A stretch of 5,237 bases of DNA, taken from positions 1 to 5,237 of the forward strand of contig CANLGS010000371.1 in NCBI GenBank assembly GCA_947490035.1, written 5' to 3'. Every line of letters begins with the position of its first letter. Positions within the stretch are counted from its first letter, which is position 1. The notes beneath the pieces were generated by a model. That model searched no databases. It saw nothing but the letters and a program-made list of their open reading frames with translations, and was not told where the DNA came from. Shown here piece by piece: positions 5,022-5,237 of the stretch. Source of the DNA: Gemmataceae bacterium. Its GTDB lineage: Bacteria > Planctomycetota > Planctomycetia > Gemmatales > Gemmataceae. The position numbers and the translations under genes were made by a program.

Positions 5022-5237
5022 GCCACTTGACGAGATCACCGAACCACGGGTGGTCCGCGCGCTCGAATTCGAGCGTGTGGTGCGCGCCCGGGTACACCAC
5101 CGTTTCCGTCGGGCCGGGGAACCGCGCGACGAACGCCGCCGTGCGCGCGTTGTCGATGATCCGGTCGTGTTCCGCGAGCGCGAGGAACGTCGGCACGGTC
5201 ACGCGCTTCGCCGCGCGCTTCAAATAGATGTCGAGCG
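5005..5237 (-). CDS. Alpha/beta hydrolase (partial, C-terminal ~77 residues)
   Basis: The minus-strand frame is open to the right window edge and ends at a TGA (5007-5005). The readable part, LDIYLKRAAKRVTVPTFLAL then AEHDRIIDNARTAAFVARF and VVYPGAHHTLEFE, matches the end of the serine-hydrolase alpha/beta fold of lysophospholipase/monoacylglycerol-lipase-like enzymes. The Asp of the catalytic triad is likely in AEHDRIID (codon 5164-5166) and the His is likely the second one of PGAHHTL (codon 5077-5079). The nucleophile Ser lies outside the window, so completeness is unknown. An internal TTG at 5221-5223 is not the start, because the homologous sequence continues upstream. Substrate unknown. 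Confidence 0.85.
   Translation of the reverse strand, partial: LDIYLKRAAKRVTVPTFLALAEHDRIIDNARTAAFVARFPGPTETVVYPGAHHTLEFERADHPWFGDLVKWLNAWT

Noticed and set aside
4284..5039. 251-codon minus-strand open frame
   Set aside because: Antisense to two better supported genes, with low-complexity Leu/Arg/Val/His composition.
4253..5227. 324-codon plus-strand open frame over the FHA gene
   Set aside because: It runs out of frame through the FHA domain and the small membrane protein, is dominated by Arg/Pro/Ala, and has no family signature.
1..5237. Complete mobile element, phage or defence island
   Set aside because: No transposase, integrase, nuclease, toxin-antitoxin pair, tRNA or attachment-site repeat was recognised; most genes look like ordinary chromosomal ones.

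Overview
This is a GC-rich bacterial window with eight protein genes, two of them cut by the window ends. The high GC content, the many dispersed palindromes and the two planctomycete-style secreted proteins rich in Tyr/Pro/Gly/Trp suggest a member of the Gemmataceae (Planctomycetota, Gemmata-like). That placement is inference; there is no rRNA or other decisive marker here.

Layout. (1) The left edge carries, on the minus strand, the N-terminal half of a D-2-hydroxyacid dehydrogenase of the CtBP-like type. (2) The divergent gap at 513-719 holds a large, nearly perfect inverted repeat whose arms each contain the palindrome ACCGGTCT-NN-AGACCGGT, a REP/BIME-like element. (3) nusB follows at 720, but the protein continues after the NusB fold through a Pro-rich linker into an unrecognised C-terminal domain of about 135 residues with clearly different codon use. 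(4) A PHP-family phosphoesterase of the TrpH/YciV type follows 40 bp later in the same direction. (5) Two exported proteins of unknown function (2797-3498 and 3646-4122) are separated by tandem hairpins, and the second is closed by a 64-nt hairpin. (6) An FHA-domain protein (4326-4721) follows. (7) A 58-residue Lys/His-rich tail-anchored membrane protein (4845-5021) comes next. (8) The right edge carries, on the minus strand, the C-terminus of an alpha/beta hydrolase, convergent with the small protein and overlapping it by 17 bp.

Functional links. nusB and the PHP gene may be co-transcribed. Both can touch RNA metabolism: NusB in rRNA antitermination, and YciV/TrpH-type PHP enzymes in RNA 5'-end or nucleotide processing. 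The connection is inference. The two secreted proteins share an export signal, aromatic and proline-rich bodies and CxxC motifs, and look like envelope or surface components. The FHA protein probably reads phosphothreonine in the Ser/Thr kinase networks common in planctomycetes. I see no complete defence system, phage or transposon. The most unusual element is the NusB fusion. No gene-free stretch exceeds 300 bases.
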